Below, piece after piece: positions 5,201 through 5,968 of a DNA stretch of 5,968 nucleotides. The stretch is taken from positions 1-5,968 of the forward strand of contig CAMLLU010000139.1 of NCBI GenBank assembly GCA_946480925.1, given 5' to 3'. This DNA comes from an uncultured Rivibacter sp. Lineage in GTDB: Bacteria; Pseudomonadota; Gammaproteobacteria; Burkholderiales; Burkholderiaceae. Numbering within the stretch: the stretch's first letter is position 1; each line of letters begins with the position of its first letter. The notes under the pieces are model-generated. The model worked only from the letters and a program-made list of their open reading frames with translations. It had not been told where the DNA came from and did no database searches. Position numbers and translations under genes: made by a program.

Positions 5201-5217
5201 GTGACGCCCCGCGTCAC
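5201..5217. promoter_or_regulatory. Perfect dyad GTGACGC-CCC-GCGTCAC, possible operator
   Basis: A 7-bp perfect inverted repeat with a 3-base centre lies 115 bases before the FtsH-like gene. It is compact and symmetric like a dimeric regulator site, and could equally be a small RNA hairpin. I do not recognise the consensus. A second, looser pair, GGTGTAA (5242-5248) and TTACACC (5281-5287), follows it in the same gap. Confidence 0.3.
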
Positions 5218-5295
5218 CTCTGTAACGACGGTGCGAGAGCCGGTGTAAACAGCGTGGCGTTTGCACCTTTCTTGGAGCCCTTACACCTCACGTAC

Positions 5296-5323
5296 TTGTA
5301 GTCTCATCGGCGGTCTCTACATT
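5296..5323 (+). promoter_or_regulatory. Weak candidate promoter for the FtsH-like gene
   Basis: TTGTAG (5296-5301), a 16-base spacer and TACATT (5318-5323) resemble a sigma-70 promoter. It would start transcription near 5330, only about two bases before the ATG at 5332, which would make the message effectively leaderless. This agrees with the absence of a Shine-Dalgarno sequence ahead of that ATG. No heat-shock (sigma-32) type promoter was seen. Confidence 0.25.
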
Positions 5324-5331
5324 GGACCGCG

Positions 5332-5968
5332 ATGAAGTACCCCTCCAACTGGCCCCGCTGGGCCCTCTACGTGGCCGGTTCGCTGGCCTCGCTCCTGGTT
5401 CTGGCTGCTGCGGTGGCGTTCGAATACCGCGGCACGCTGCCTTCTTCCGAAGGAAAGACGGCGCTGGCGCGGCAGTTCGAAGCCGAGCCGCGTGCCTGGC
5501 TCGACCACCCGCGCGACGTTTCCGAGTTCGAGCGCACGCTGCGCGCGGGGCAGGCTGCCGCGGTGGGCGTGGACGGCCAGCACGTGCTGGTGACCACGCG
5601 CGACGGGCAACGCTTCAGCACCGAGCTGCTGTCGAGCACGCGCGAGGGCATGCATGGCCGCCTCGAGGCGCTGAGCCGCGAGCAGGGCTTTGCACTCACG
5701 CAGGTGAAGGTGGATGCCCGCACCACGCAGCAGAAGGTGCTGGCCAGCGTCGGCGTGGTGATGGAGCGGCTGATGGCCTTGATCACGCTGGCGGCCACGG
5801 TTCTGATCGGCGTGTACCTGGTGCGCCAGACCGGCGGCATGGGCGGTGGTGCAAAGGCCAGGCTGGCCGAGAAGCCCGACACAGGCTTCGACGACGTGAT
5901 CGGCTCCACGGAAGCCAAGGCCGCGCTGCAGCAGGTCACGGCCTTCATGCGCAACCCCGACAAGTACC
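5332..5968 (+). CDS. FtsH-like membrane AAA+ metalloprotease, N-terminal part (cut by window end)
   Basis: The frame runs open to the window edge, giving 212 residues. A first membrane helix (about 9-30) follows a short cytoplasmic MKYPSNWPRW. A periplasmic domain (about 31-140) includes SEFERTLRAGQAAAVGVDG and HVLVTTRDGQRFSTEL, which match the FtsH extracellular domain in layout. A second helix (about 146-164) is followed by a Gly-rich linker (GGMGGGAKARL) and the start of the AAA+ domain, FDDVIGSTEAKAALQQVTAFMRNPDKY in register with FtsH's F.DVAG.DEAK block. Walker A, Walker B and the zinc HEXXH site lie beyond the edge, so activity cannot be judged. FtsH degrades membrane and unstable cytosolic proteins. 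DVIG instead of DVAG suggests a divergent paralogue rather than the main ftsH. The ATG at 5332 is the only candidate after an in-frame TAG at 5299; it has no ribosome site. Confidence 0.8.
   Translation, partial: MKYPSNWPRWALYVAGSLASLLVLAAAVAFEYRGTLPSSEGKTALARQFEAEPRAWLDHPRDVSEFERTLRAGQAAAVGVDGQHVLVTTRDGQRFSTELLSSTREGMHGRLEALSREQGFALTQVKVDARTTQQKVLASVGVVMERLMALITLAATVLIGVYLVRQTGGMGGGAKARLAEKPDTGFDDVIGSTEAKAALQQVTAFMRNPDKY

Noticed and set aside
5367..5963. Antisense frame of 198 codons over the FtsH-like gene
   Set aside because: Ser/Arg-rich composition with no motif; the + strand frame has two membrane helices and FtsH signatures.

Overview
The window is GC-rich chromosomal DNA with strong G/C preference at third codon positions. 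Family-level resemblance of the proteins (PhoD-type phosphatase with a Tat signal, a lone LivK-type binding protein, a short CspA-type protein, a ClpP paralogue and an FtsH-type protease) suggests a betaproteobacterium of the order Burkholderiales. This is an impression from protein style, not a database result.

Left part (1-2055, + strand): a small two-helix membrane protein (89-331), possibly coupled to the tail of an upstream gene, then a Tat-exported PhoD-family phosphatase/phosphodiesterase (454-2055). A Pho-box-like direct repeat (386-403) lies just upstream of the phosphatase. Its reading frame converges on the next gene, and the gap (2056-2171) holds an imperfect inverted repeat of an intergenic-repeat type.

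Middle part (2172-3548, - strand): read in order of transcription, a cold-shock protein (3548-3339) with a long leader and a clear intrinsic terminator, a non-canonical ClpP-type serine protease (3195-2608) with an intact Ser-His-Asp triad but an altered ATPase-docking pocket, and a small very basic protein (2498-2172) of the type often labelled 'plasmid stabilization protein', with a Rho-N-like C-terminus. Each has its own good Shine-Dalgarno sequence. Together they look like a stress or housekeeping cluster, although the terminator after the cold-shock gene argues against a single operon.

Right part (3549-5968, + strand): a 400-base divergent control region with a cold-shock leader on one side and, on the other, two adjacent dyads, a TAGAAT box and a terminator-like hairpin. 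Then come an ABC-transporter periplasmic binding protein of the branched-chain amino acid type (3949-5100) with no permease or ATPase gene beside it, a 231-base gap with two perfect dyads, and the N-terminal 212 residues of an FtsH-like membrane AAA+ protease (5332 to the window edge).

No mobile element, CRISPR array, tRNA or rRNA was seen. I found no clear evidence for a wholly new multi-gene system. The best leads are the divergent ClpP, the two leader hairpins and dyads in the 3549-3948 region, and the Pho-box candidate.
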